A program made the position numbers and the translations under genes. The notes below the pieces were generated by a model. It saw only the letters and a list, made by a program, of their open reading frames with translations. It made no database searches and was not told where the DNA came from. Below are positions 49,407 through 57,281 of a stretch of DNA of 64,000 nt, piece by piece. Each line of letters begins with the position of its first letter. Within the stretch, counting starts at the first letter, position 1. This DNA comes from Lentzea albida (GTDB taxonomy: Bacteria; Actinomycetota; Actinomycetes; Mycobacteriales; Pseudonocardiaceae), in assembly GCF_900111005.1 (NCBI RefSeq), contig NZ_FOFV01000026.1, positions 1-64,000 of the forward strand. The letters are read 5' to 3'.

Positions 49407-49778
49407 TCAGACGCGCGGTTGTCCTAGCGAACACCTGCGGTCGTGAGGTGGACCGGTCAGGTTCGGCGGAGTGGTGACGTAGTAGGCGTTGACGACCTTG
49501 TGTTGTCCGTCCCGGTAGAACGGCACCTGCCACCACGGCGATACGCACGTGGTCCCGGTGGTGCCCGAGGACCAGTGGAACTTGATGAGGATGAAGCTGT
49601 CCGCGCAGTGCACGTACCGACCGGTGAGCTCTCCCACCGCCGGCGATATCTCGTAGAAGCCGCACCGCTGCGGCATGATCCGCGTCGCCGAGCTCGGTGG
49701 TGCGTCGATCAGTCCCATCGCGGTGGTCGCGAGCACCATGCCGACGGTGGTCGCGGCCCGGCCGAGTCGTCCGTTCAT
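49407..49778 (-). CDS. Secreted DUF6355-like protein
   Basis: The 123-residue protein has a Sec signal peptide (RAATTVGMVLATTAMGLIDAPPSSA) and a small secreted domain with Cys residues in QRCGFYEIS, YVHCADSF, TTCVSPWW and RRCSLGQ, likely two disulfides. This fits the DUF6355 family, often found near natural-product genes, role unknown. ATG 49778. An 8-bp inverted repeat lies 20 bases upstream. Confidence 0.65.
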   Translation of the reverse strand: MNGRLGRAATTVGMVLATTAMGLIDAPPSSATRIMPQRCGFYEISPAVGELTGRYVHCADSFILIKFHWSSGTTGTTCVSPWWQVPFYRDGQHKVVNAYYVTTPPNLTGPPHDRRCSLGQPRV

Positions 49779-49797
49779 CGTTGTTTCTGCCCTTCTC

Positions 49798-49820
49798 CTG
49801 AAGTGGTTGCTGCACTTCAG
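49798..49820. promoter_or_regulatory. Inverted repeat upstream of the DUF6355-like gene
   Basis: CTGAAGTG (49798-49805) and CACTTCAG (49813-49820) are perfect arms around a 7-base spacer, 20 bases upstream of the ATG. Probable operator. Confidence 0.55.
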
Positions 49821-49850
49821 TTTTCGGGTGTCCACAACAGATTTGGAAGA

Positions 49851-49887
49851 CGTCTTCCGTCTGCCCGCGTAGAGCAGACGGAAGACG
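49851..49887 (-). terminator. Terminator after the FAD oxidoreductase gene
   Basis: CGTCTTCCGTCTGC (49851-49864) and its perfect complement (49874-49887) form a 14-bp stem with a 9-base loop, 7 bases from the FAD gene stop. It overlaps the separate palindrome GGAAGACGTCTTCC at 49845-49858. Confidence 0.75.
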
Positions 49888-49893
49888 CCCCGC

Positions 49894-51099
49894 TCAGAGC
49901 GGATCGAGGTACAGCGTGCCTCCGACGGCGAGGGTCTTGCTGACGAAGTGGCCGTTCGCCTCCTGCATTGCGCTGACGATCTCCGGCGACGCGGTTGGTG
50001 CGTACCGGAGTGCTGCCACCAGGAAGACCAGGTCGTCGGCCGGAAGCCGGAGCAGCGGCGTCGAGATCCTGTCGGTCCGCAACGGGTAGGCGAGGACGAG
50101 GCCGAAGTCGCTGTAGAGATCCGCGCCGAGCTCACGATCAGCGTGGTGAAGCAGGTCCTCTACCGCGGCACTCGGCACGAGCAGGTTGCACCAGGGGTGC
50201 GGCGACTCCCACAGCCCGGCCTCGCGCAGGAACGGCTCTCCATGCGCGAGCCGGTCGACGAACTCCCAGTAGGTCACGGTCTGGGTCTCGGTCTCACGGA
50301 ACGAAAGGCCTCCGAGATCACCTCGCCCCGCGAACGAGACAGCCTCAAGCTCAGCGACGTGCTCCCCTTCGCGGATCTTGAGTTGCCCCTCGACGTAGTC
50401 GAACGCGCCTGCAGTCACGAGCTGACGCTGGTCGGCCACGAGCTGACCGATGGTGCCGTAGTGGAGCTTGTGCCAGGCGACGGTTTCAGGCGCCTTGACA
50501 AGGCGGAGTGTGGCGCGGGTGATGACGCCGTTGCGACCCCGACCAGCACGAACGGCGTCGAACACAACACGGTTCGCGTCAGGTGAACACGTCACGACGT
50601 CGCCGGTAGGGGTGACGACGTCGAGCGAGATCACGTTGTCGGTCTGCGCGCCGTGGTGGTGACTGGCCCCGCCCAGGCCGCCGACGGACAGGGTTCCGCC
50701 CACGGTCAGTTCGAGGTAGTCGGTGAGAACTGGCGGTGTGAGCCCGTGCGGCAGGGTCGCGCGGAGGACATCGCTCCACTTCGCGCCTGCGTCGACCACG
50801 ACTCGGTCCGTTCCGACTTCGTGGATCGCGGAGAGGGCCGTCATGTCGATGACGATCCCGCCGAGTGCTTGGGATTGGCCGCCGGTGGAGTGGCCCTGTC
50901 CGCGAGGAACGACGGCGAGGTCGTGCTCGCGGGCGTGCTTGATCAGCGTGCTGATGTCGGTGGCGTCCGCGGGCCGTAGGACGGCTGTTGGGCGATCGTG
51001 CACGGTGCCGCCGTAGTCGCGCGCGGCCCATGCGAGCGCATTCTCATCGGTCTCCAGATTTCCAGTGAGCGCAGGCATGGTGCTGAGCGCTTGGTGCAC
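49894..51099 (-). CDS. FAD-binding oxidoreductase (PCMH type, cytokinin-dehydrogenase-like)
   Basis: The 401-residue protein has a PCMH-type FAD domain (AVLRPADATDISTLIKHAREHDLAVVPRGQGHSTGGQ, with His70) and SVGGLGGASHHHGAQTDNVISLDVVTPTGDVVTCS, then a C-terminal substrate domain. The GHS loop resembles covalently flavinylated BBE/cytokinin-dehydrogenase relatives. Substrate unknown. GTG 51099 shares one base with the stop of the NB-ARC gene, so the regulator and enzyme are translated together. No signal peptide. Confidence 0.88.
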   Translation of the reverse strand: MHQALSTMPALTGNLETDENALAWAARDYGGTVHDRPTAVLRPADATDISTLIKHAREHDLAVVPRGQGHSTGGQSQALGGIVIDMTALSAIHEVGTDRVVVDAGAKWSDVLRATLPHGLTPPVLTDYLELTVGGTLSVGGLGGASHHHGAQTDNVISLDVVTPTGDVVTCSPDANRVVFDAVRAGRGRNGVITRATLRLVKAPETVAWHKLHYGTIGQLVADQRQLVTAGAFDYVEGQLKIREGEHVAELEAVSFAGRGDLGGLSFRETETQTVTYWEFVDRLAHGEPFLREAGLWESPHPWCNLLVPSAAVEDLLHHADRELGADLYSDFGLVLAYPLRTDRISTPLLRLPADDLVFLVAALRYAPTASPEIVSAMQEANGHFVSKTLAVGGTLYLDPL

Positions 51100-53360
51100 T
51101 AGAAGTCCTCCTTGAGGCTTTCGATCAGCTGCTTTCGCAGTCCGGCCGCGGTCGGCTCGGTGTTCCCACTGAGTAGATCGGCGGCCGCGGACCACGACTT
51201 GTGGGCCTCGTGGAGGTTCCCGCGGTCGGCGTGCAGGTCACCAACGCGTCGGTGGATGTGCGCCTGGCTCCAGACGTCGGCGACCTCGGTGAAGGTGCGC
51301 AGGGCGTTCTCCAGGTGGTGCAGGGCTGCTTCGTACTCGCCACCGGACTCCGCCAGCCCTGCCAACAAGGTCGAGGTGCAACCCGAGGACATCAGGTCCT
51401 CGGCCTCGTCGAAGATCGCCTGCACTTCTGTGAGCAGAGCTCGTGCTGCGGCGACGTCACCACCAGCAGCAAGCACAGAAGCCAGATGCGCGGAAGCCAC
51501 CGCGAACTCCCATCGATCGCCAGCTTCCGTGCTCAGCCAGCGGGCAGTCTCAAGATGCGTGGCCGCAGCGTCGAGGTCGTTGAGCTGGTAGCAAGCTCGG
51601 CCGAGACCGACGTGGCATCCCGCAACACCACTCACGTCGCCCAGTTCGATCCTGATCCGCATGGCCTGCCGGTACAGGCCGACCGACGAGCCGGCCTTCA
51701 GCTCGTCGATACCCGCGTCACCGAGCGTCTCCAGCACCCACGCCTCGGCATCGCGGTGACCACCCTGCCTCGCCATCTCCAGTGCGTCCCGCAACGCAGG
51801 CACCCACCACGACCACGCACGGCGGTGGAAGAGCATCTCGTTCACCACCACCGGCAGATATGCGACCGACGTGACGTTCCAGCGAGCGCCATGACGGACC
51901 AGGCGCACCAGGAGCTGCAACTCGTCCTCGAACCACCGGACCGCGTCAGCGGGGCGGTGGAAGGTCAGCGTCGCCACGTCGGCTGGAAGACGGTCGAGCG
52001 GCCGTCGTGGGCGAGACGGCCACAGCATCCGGATCGCCGCGGCTCCGGTGTTCAGGTACAGGTCGACCAGACGTGACAGCGCCTCGCGGTTGGTCTCCTC
52101 GTCGGCGAGTTCCCGGACCTGCTCGAGTGCGTACGCTTGGACGAGGTCGTGCATCACGAACTTGTCCTGCGAGGTCTGCTCCACGAGGTGCACCGTGGCG
52201 AGGGCGGACAGGTGGCCCTGCGCCTGCAGAGGTGAGAGGCCGATGAGCGCGGCCGCGGCCTCGATCCTGATCGGGCCTCCGGGGTGAAGGCCGAGCTGCC
52301 GGAACGTGGCCGCAATCGGCGCCGGAAGGGCGTCGTGCGACCACGACAACACCGTCCTGACAGCCAGCGTCTCGTCAGCGGTCAGCACGTCGAGCGGCTG
52401 ACGACGGGTCAGCTCGTCGGCGAGCTTGCGGAGCGGCACGGTGGGCAGCAGGTTCGCCCGCTCGCCGGCGATGCGCAGTGCGAGCGGCAGGCGACCGGCG
52501 CGGTCGGCGATGACCCTGGCCGCTGCGAGGTCGCCGTCGACCCGCGTGCCCAGCACGGACCTCATCAGGTCCAGCGCCTCGTCAGAGCTCATCGGGCGCA
52601 GGGTGATCCGGACCGCGCCGTCCTGAACGACCGCACCCGAAAGCCTGTTACGGCTGGTCACCAGCGCCAACGACTGCGGAGAGCTGGGCAGCAGAGGCCG
52701 GATCTGATCGGCGTCCACGGCGTTGTCCAGCACGACGAGTGTGCGGGTCGCTTCCAACAACGTCCGGTACAGGGCTACCCGGCCGTCCAAGTCGCTCGGA
52801 ATGTCTTGAGGCGAGGTGCCCAGCGCCCGGAGGAACCGGCCCAGCACGACGGCGGGGTCCTCCGGGGCATCAGCCGCGAAGCCGCGGAGGTCCGTGAACA
52901 GCACGCCGTCGGGGAAGTACGAGGCGATGGTGTGAGCCCAGTGGACCGTGAAGGCTGTCTTGCCAACGCCGGCCGGACCGTCGAAGGCGATCAGACCCTC
53001 GTGGGCGGCGAACGCGGCCGAGGCCTGGTCGAGTGCCTCCTGCCGGGGCACGAACGAACGCAACGCAGCAGGTAGTTGAGCTGGGCGGATGCGATCGCGA
53101 GTCGCTCTGGCTCGTGGCCTCGGCACGGCGAGATCGGCCAACTCGCCGCCGGCGTCGAGCGCCCGGTCGATCGCCTCGGCGATCTCGGCTGAAGGGCTGC
53201 GGATGTCGTGCTCGAGGTTGCTCAGGTAGCCCTTGCTGACATTCGCTCCGGCCGCGAGCTCGCTCAGCGACAACTTGCGCCCCTCGCGGAGTTCGTGGAG
53301 CAACTGGCCGAAGGTCAACTCGACCGTTTCGACCCCCGTCTGCTGCCGTCTGCTGTTCAT
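51099..53360 (-). CDS. XRE-NB-ARC-TPR regulator (STAND family)
   Basis: The 753-residue protein has an XRE HTH (17-75, ELREGRKLSLSELAAGANVSKGYLSNLEHD), an NB-ARC NTPase with P-loop GPAGVGKTA (128-136), LVVLDNAVDADQI and RLPLALRIAGERA, and a C-terminal TPR region (LGRACYQLNDLDAAATHLETARWL, AALHHLENALRTFTEVADVWSQAHIHRRVGDLHADRGNL). This is the layout of AfsR-like activators without the SARP domain. ATG 53360 follows a GGAGGGG-type site. It is coupled to the FAD oxidoreductase gene and lies 230 bases from the divergent Tad locus, with tandem palindromes between. Confidence 0.93.
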   Translation of the reverse strand: MNSRRQQTGVETVELTFGQLLHELREGRKLSLSELAAGANVSKGYLSNLEHDIRSPSAEIAEAIDRALDAGGELADLAVPRPRARATRDRIRPAQLPAALRSFVPRQEALDQASAAFAAHEGLIAFDGPAGVGKTAFTVHWAHTIASYFPDGVLFTDLRGFAADAPEDPAVVLGRFLRALGTSPQDIPSDLDGRVALYRTLLEATRTLVVLDNAVDADQIRPLLPSSPQSLALVTSRNRLSGAVVQDGAVRITLRPMSSDEALDLMRSVLGTRVDGDLAAARVIADRAGRLPLALRIAGERANLLPTVPLRKLADELTRRQPLDVLTADETLAVRTVLSWSHDALPAPIAATFRQLGLHPGGPIRIEAAAALIGLSPLQAQGHLSALATVHLVEQTSQDKFVMHDLVQAYALEQVRELADEETNREALSRLVDLYLNTGAAAIRMLWPSRPRRPLDRLPADVATLTFHRPADAVRWFEDELQLLVRLVRHGARWNVTSVAYLPVVVNEMLFHRRAWSWWVPALRDALEMARQGGHRDAEAWVLETLGDAGIDELKAGSSVGLYRQAMRIRIELGDVSGVAGCHVGLGRACYQLNDLDAAATHLETARWLSTEAGDRWEFAVASAHLASVLAAGGDVAAARALLTEVQAIFDEAEDLMSSGCTSTLLAGLAESGGEYEAALHHLENALRTFTEVADVWSQAHIHRRVGDLHADRGNLHEAHKSWSAAADLLSGNTEPTAAGLRKQLIESLKEDF

Positions 53361-53404
53361 CTGGAGACGCCCCTCCCCTGGCCAACCGCCGTCGACCCTG
53401 CCAA

Positions 53405-53436
53405 CACTGAAAGTGGTCCCCCGACCACTAACAGTG
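53405..53436. promoter_or_regulatory. Two tandem CACT-N3-AGTG sites two helical turns apart
   Basis: CACTGAAAGTG (53405-53415) and CACTAACAGTG (53426-53436) are separate dyads whose centres are 21 bp apart, and together they form a near-perfect 14-bp inverted repeat around CCCC. They lie 45-76 bases upstream of the XRE-NB-ARC start, facing the Tad genes on the other side. Confidence 0.65.
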
Positions 53437-53590
53437 CAACCCCCTGGTCCGAGAGGTGAGCGTATGTCGATCGCACCCCAGGTCGCCTCGGATTCCGGGC
53501 GGCCAGGCGTGGGAGACCACCCGGTCGAACGACAACTTTCGTTGATCAGATCGAGTCGACTTGGAGGACTTCCATGTGGAGGGAGCTGCG

Positions 53591-54232
53591 ATGTCCCACT
53601 GGGCACCTTTCGGGCTTCTCGGTGTCGTCGCCGGACCGGTCGTTCTCACCGTTGCCCGCACGATCACCCATGGCGAGCAGTTGTCGTGGACCTCCCTGAC
53701 AAGGTGCGGCTGGGTGCCCCTGGCGGCTGCGGGCACCTTTCTCAGCACCGCGTTGAGCTGGGCCGCCGTCGAACTGGGGCGGGAGGCGAGCGCACTCTCC
53801 TGGTTCGTGATCGTCGGCCTGCTCCTCGCGATGATCGATTCGACCGTCGAGCGGCTGCCTCACCGGATCAACGGCATGCTGCTCGCGGGCAGCGTCATCC
53901 AGTTGTCGTTCCTGGCTCTGCTGGGGTCCGACTTCGGTCCGCTGCTTCGCGCAGGCCTGGCCGCTGTTGTGGCGACCACCGTCGGCTTGGCCGTCTATGC
54001 AGGTTCGCGCCAGGGGCTCGGTTTCGGCGACGTCGTCCTCCTCGCGCCGGTCGCCTTGATCCTGGGCTGGTTCAGCTGGCAGCAGTTGTTCGCAGGGCTG
54101 CTGAGCGGGTTCGTCCTCGCGGCCGTCAGCATGCGCGTCCTTCGTGTCTGCAGGGTCATCCGCCACGGCGACCCGCTACCGCTCGGGCCGTTTCTGATCG
54201 CCAGCGCGGCAGGCGCCATCTTGCTGATCTGA
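53591..54232 (+). CDS. Prepilin peptidase (A24 family), TadV-like
   Basis: The 213-residue membrane aspartyl protease has Asp83 in MIDSTVERLPHRI and Asp147 in GLGFGDVVLL, the two catalytic Asp contexts of type IV prepilin peptidases. The cytoplasmic N-methylase domain of long PilD enzymes is absent, as in TadV/CpaA. It should process the Flp and TadE prepilins encoded downstream. ATG 53591 follows GGAGGGA. First gene of the Tad locus. Confidence 0.92.
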   Translation: MSHWAPFGLLGVVAGPVVLTVARTITHGEQLSWTSLTRCGWVPLAAAGTFLSTALSWAAVELGREASALSWFVIVGLLLAMIDSTVERLPHRINGMLLAGSVIQLSFLALLGSDFGPLLRAGLAAVVATTVGLAVYAGSRQGLGFGDVVLLAPVALILGWFSWQQLFAGLLSGFVLAAVSMRVLRVCRVIRHGDPLPLGPFLIASAAGAILLI

Positions 54233-54242
54233 GGGACGGTTC

Positions 54243-54464
54243 GTGATGTGCCTGCCGTTCAGGGACGAGAACCCAGTGATCGTCTACGAGGCACAACGTG
54301 CACTGCACCGCGCGACGGCGACGTTCGTGCTGATCGTGCTCGTGTCGCTTGTCCCCTACCTCCGCCCGGACATCAGCGCGAAGTCGGGCGATCCGATCGA
54401 GGTGGGCGTCGTTGCTCCCCCGGCGCCCACCTCGGCCCCACCAACGACCTGGAGGCCACGATGA
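54243..54464 (+). CDS. Small membrane protein in the Tad locus
   Basis: The product has 73 residues from GTG 54243 (72 from ATG 54246); AGGGA is 6 nt upstream of the GTG. One transmembrane helix (FVLIVLVSLVPYL) is followed by a short Pro-rich periplasmic tail. No family is recognised. It overlaps the next gene by 4 bases (ATGA), so it is cotranslated with the lipoprotein. Confidence 0.7.
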   Translation: MMCLPFRDENPVIVYEAQRALHRATATFVLIVLVSLVPYLRPDISAKSGDPIEVGVVAPPAPTSAPPTTWRPR

Positions 54465-55009
54465 CCACCACTGCACGGGTCGCCGCGATTCTCGGCGTCG
54501 TCGCCGTCACGTCGTGCAGCGCCGAAGGCAACAGCACGACACCTCCCGAGCGCACCGCGACGTCAACGACCACGAGCATCGCCCCGTTGCCCGATCCACC
54601 TGAACGCAAAGCGATCGACGCCTACCTCGCAATGTGGCGTGAGATGGCGGAGGCGGGCGAAACGTCGAACGCGGAGGCGCCAGGGCTGGCCGAACACGCA
54701 ACAGGCGACGCGCTCGTGGTCATCAGGAACAGCCTGGCCGAGGACAACCGAAAGGGACTCGTCACCATGGGATCGCCGAAGAGCGATCCCCAGGTGACCA
54801 ATGTGGACCGGGCCGACGGCGTTGTGTCAGTCGTGAAGATCAGGGACTGCGGTGATGACAGCACATGGCTGAAGTACCGCAAGGGGACCAACGAGCCCGC
54901 TGACGGTCAAGGCGGCGGTCGACGGTCCATCTTCGCCGAGGTCAAGGCCCAGCCCGACGGCAGCTGGCGCGTGACGCGGTTCGCCGTGCAAGGAGTCGGA
55001 TCATGCTGA
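54461..55009 (+). CDS. Lipoprotein of unknown function in the Tad locus
   Basis: The 182-residue protein has a lipoprotein signal (ARVAAILGVVAVTSCSAEG, lipidated Cys in TSCS), a Thr/Pro-rich linker, and a soluble domain of NTF2/SnoaL-like appearance (AIDAYLAMWREMAEAGETSNAEAPGLAEHATGDALVVIRNSL, VVKIRDCGDDSTWLKY, GSWRVTRFAVQG). The domain call is by eye. ATG 54461 overlaps the previous stop; its end overlaps the next start by 7 bases. Confidence 0.75.
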   Translation: MTTTARVAAILGVVAVTSCSAEGNSTTPPERTATSTTTSIAPLPDPPERKAIDAYLAMWREMAEAGETSNAEAPGLAEHATGDALVVIRNSLAEDNRKGLVTMGSPKSDPQVTNVDRADGVVSVVKIRDCGDDSTWLKYRKGTNEPADGQGGGRRSIFAEVKAQPDGSWRVTRFAVQGVGSC

Positions 55010-55848
55010 CTCGTCTCGCTTTCGCCGTGGCCATCGCGACGGCTGGGCTGGTGGCCACCTCCTCGTCGGCACGGGGTGACCCTGGCTGGGGCTCGGTCGA
55101 CTGCTCAGCGAAACCCGGCCCGGGCTGCGAGCTCATCGCGGAGATGTCTCACGGCGACCAAGGCCGACGCCCCAGCGTGTCCGACACGACGGCGCACGAA
55201 GGTGTTCAAGACGCCTTCGCATGCAGGTACGTCCCGGTTGACCAGGGAGCTCCTGGTGTCGCTCAGCCGGACGGGCCGGGAGGCTGGTTCCACCTCCTGT
55301 GCTCGGCCGACGGCAAGAACACTGCGAATCAGCCTCCGGTGTGGATACCTGCCGGACAGCAGGCCGCGCCGTCGCTTACACCGGAGCAGGTGGCGATGAT
55401 GGCCAGGGACCGACTGCGCTTGCCTGCCCCTTCCATCGCGATGAACCCGGCCGGTGAGCAGCTCGTGCACCTACCCACCTGGTTGTGGTTGCGAGAGGGC
55501 TGGAGCACTACTTCCGCGAGCGCCTCGGTACCTGGGATCACCGTGACCGCGGTCGCCGAGCCGGCTTCCGCGTCATGGTCCACGGGCGATGGCAGCACCG
55601 TCACGTGCTCCGGACCGGGTACGGCATTCACCGCCGGCAACGACCCGAAGGCCGCCTCGCCTGACTGCGGTCACACCTACCGACGCTCCTCCAGGGGACT
55701 GCCTGGTGAGGCCTTCACCGCCTCCGTCACGGTCCATTGGAACGTGCGCTGGTCCGGCGCCGGCCAGAGCGGCGTCTTTCCCGGCCTGACGACGACAGCG
55801 TCAACGACCTTGCGCGTCGCCGAGAGCCAGGCTCTCAACTCCCGCTGA
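55003..55848 (+). CDS. Secreted protein of unknown function in the Tad locus
   Basis: The 281-residue protein has a Sec signal peptide (RLAFAVAIATAGLVATSSSARG), Cys residues in the first half (VDCSAKPGPGCELI, AFACRYVPVD, FHLLCSADG), then WLWLREGWSTTSASASVPGITVTAVAEPASASWSTGDGSTVTCSGPG, a PKD-like beta-sandwich phrase, and a C-terminal beta domain. Related secreted proteins are often found in actinobacterial Tad-type loci; the role may be a pilus-associated surface or assembly protein. That role is inference. Confidence 0.75.
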   Translation: MLTRLAFAVAIATAGLVATSSSARGDPGWGSVDCSAKPGPGCELIAEMSHGDQGRRPSVSDTTAHEGVQDAFACRYVPVDQGAPGVAQPDGPGGWFHLLCSADGKNTANQPPVWIPAGQQAAPSLTPEQVAMMARDRLRLPAPSIAMNPAGEQLVHLPTWLWLREGWSTTSASASVPGITVTAVAEPASASWSTGDGSTVTCSGPGTAFTAGNDPKAASPDCGHTYRRSSRGLPGEAFTASVTVHWNVRWSGAGQSGVFPGLTTTASTTLRVAESQALNSR

Positions 55849-55923
55849 TCCCCAGCAGCAACACCCGAGCGTGCCGCCGATCCCGGCGCCACGTCGTGAT
55901 TCCACATGCCCACAGGAGGCCCG

Positions 55924-56562
55924 ATGCGAACGTCATCAACGCTCGAACCCAAGTCTTCGAGCACGTGGACGGGGACCACGCCCCGAACGCCTGGTCGACG
56001 GCGACGAAGCATTCCGCACCTGACGCTCGGCGCCGTGCTGGTCGTGGCATGTGCGGCCGGTGGAGTCGTTGCAGCACAGCAGCTCGGCGAGCGCCAAGAG
56101 GTCATCGCGCTGGCGCGGCCGGTCGAGGTCGGACACGTGATTCTCGAGCAGGACCTCGTCGGGGTGAGCCTCGCCGTGGACGGCGCCGTCAAGGTCGTTC
56201 CCGCTTCTGCCGCGTCGAGCGTGGTCGGGAGGCAGGTCGCGTACTCGCTGCCGGTCGGGGTTCTCCTCACCGACGAGGTGCTCGGACCGCCACGGATGCC
56301 TTCCGGCGGCCGAGCGATAGCTGCCCTCGGACTCAAGCCGGGGCAGTTCCCTCCAGAGTTGTCGCCCGGATCGAACGTGGTCGTGCTCGCCTCCGCTGCA
56401 ACCGAGGACGGCACGGCGAGTTCATGGCGCGCCGTGGTCGTCGCCGTCGACAGGACCGATCAGGTGCCCGTGGTCTCGGTCGAGCTGCCGGAGCCCGACG
56501 CGCGAGCCCTGTCTTCCACGCCCGCGGACAAGGTCGCCGTGTTGATGGTCGGAGGTCGTTGA
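55924..56562 (+). CDS. SAF-domain protein, CpaB/RcpC-like
   Basis: The 212-residue protein has an N-terminal basic stretch, one transmembrane helix (33-52), then a SAF domain (EVIALARPVEVGHVILEQDLVGVSLAVDGAVKVVPASAASSVVGRQVAYSLPVGVLLTDEVLG). This is the CpaB/RcpC layout of Tad pilus assembly proteins, which in Gram-negatives links to the secretin; no secretin is expected or seen here. ATG 55924 follows GGAGG. Its stop overlaps the next ATG. Confidence 0.87.
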   Translation: MRTSSTLEPKSSSTWTGTTPRTPGRRRRSIPHLTLGAVLVVACAAGGVVAAQQLGERQEVIALARPVEVGHVILEQDLVGVSLAVDGAVKVVPASAASSVVGRQVAYSLPVGVLLTDEVLGPPRMPSGGRAIAALGLKPGQFPPELSPGSNVVVLASAATEDGTASSWRAVVVAVDRTDQVPVVSVELPEPDARALSSTPADKVAVLMVGGR

Positions 56563-57281
56563 TGATGGTCGTCACCTGTTCTCTCAAGGGGTCTCCCGGC
56601 TCGAGCACCCTCGCTGTCGCGCTCGGCGCCGGCTGGCCCGAGCCGACGCGCCCCATCGTCGTCGAGGCTGATCCCGGAGGCGGAGATGTCGGCGCACGGC
56701 TTCGGCTGCCGAACTCCCCCAGCCTGGTCAGCCTCGCCGCTGCCACACGTGGCAATGCCGACGCAGATCTCCTGGCACGACACGCACATGTCCTGGCGAA
56801 CGGCCTGCGGATCGTGCCCGCGCCGTCGGACCCTGCGCAGTCGCGGGCCTCGATCGCAGCGTTGGCAGCCTCCCAGTTCAGTCCGCTCAGGACGCTCGGA
56901 AGCTCCGTGATCATCGATGTCGGCCGTGCCAATCCAGATCCCACGATGTTGGGCCTGCTGAGCTTCGCCGACGCACTCGTCGTCGTGGCGCGACCTCACG
57001 ACGACTCGCTGGCACATGTCGCGGCAAGGCGGGCCCAGCTGCAGACCTGGTCACACCGTCTCGGCCTGGTGCTCGTGGGCAAGGGTTATCCGCCGGCCCG
57101 GGTCACGGAGGCACTGGGTCTGCCGGTTCTCGCCGGGATTCCCGAGGACGCCAAGGGTGCGCAGGCCCTTTGGCATCAACGCGGCTTCGACTCCGCGGTG
57201 AGCCGACACGCGGAAACGCTCGCCAAGCAGCTCTGGCACACAGGGCAGCAGGACGTCTCCCTGCAGAGGAGTGCGCGATGA
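56562..57281 (+). CDS. TadZ/CpaE-like ParA-fold protein with degenerate Walker A
   Basis: This 239-residue MinD/ParA-fold protein has an expected Walker A that reads KGSPGSST (9-16), lacking the GK(S/T) lysine of active ATPases but keeping the preceding 'signature' Lys. VVEADPGGGDVGARLRLP and VIIDVGRANPD are the ParA switch regions. TadZ proteins place the pilus machine at a cell site and several are non-catalytic. It overlaps both neighbours. ATG 56562 or 56565. Confidence 0.85.
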   Translation: MMVVTCSLKGSPGSSTLAVALGAGWPEPTRPIVVEADPGGGDVGARLRLPNSPSLVSLAAATRGNADADLLARHAHVLANGLRIVPAPSDPAQSRASIAALAASQFSPLRTLGSSVIIDVGRANPDPTMLGLLSFADALVVVARPHDDSLAHVAARRAQLQTWSHRLGLVLVGKGYPPARVTEALGLPVLAGIPEDAKGAQALWHQRGFDSAVSRHAETLAKQLWHTGQQDVSLQRSAR

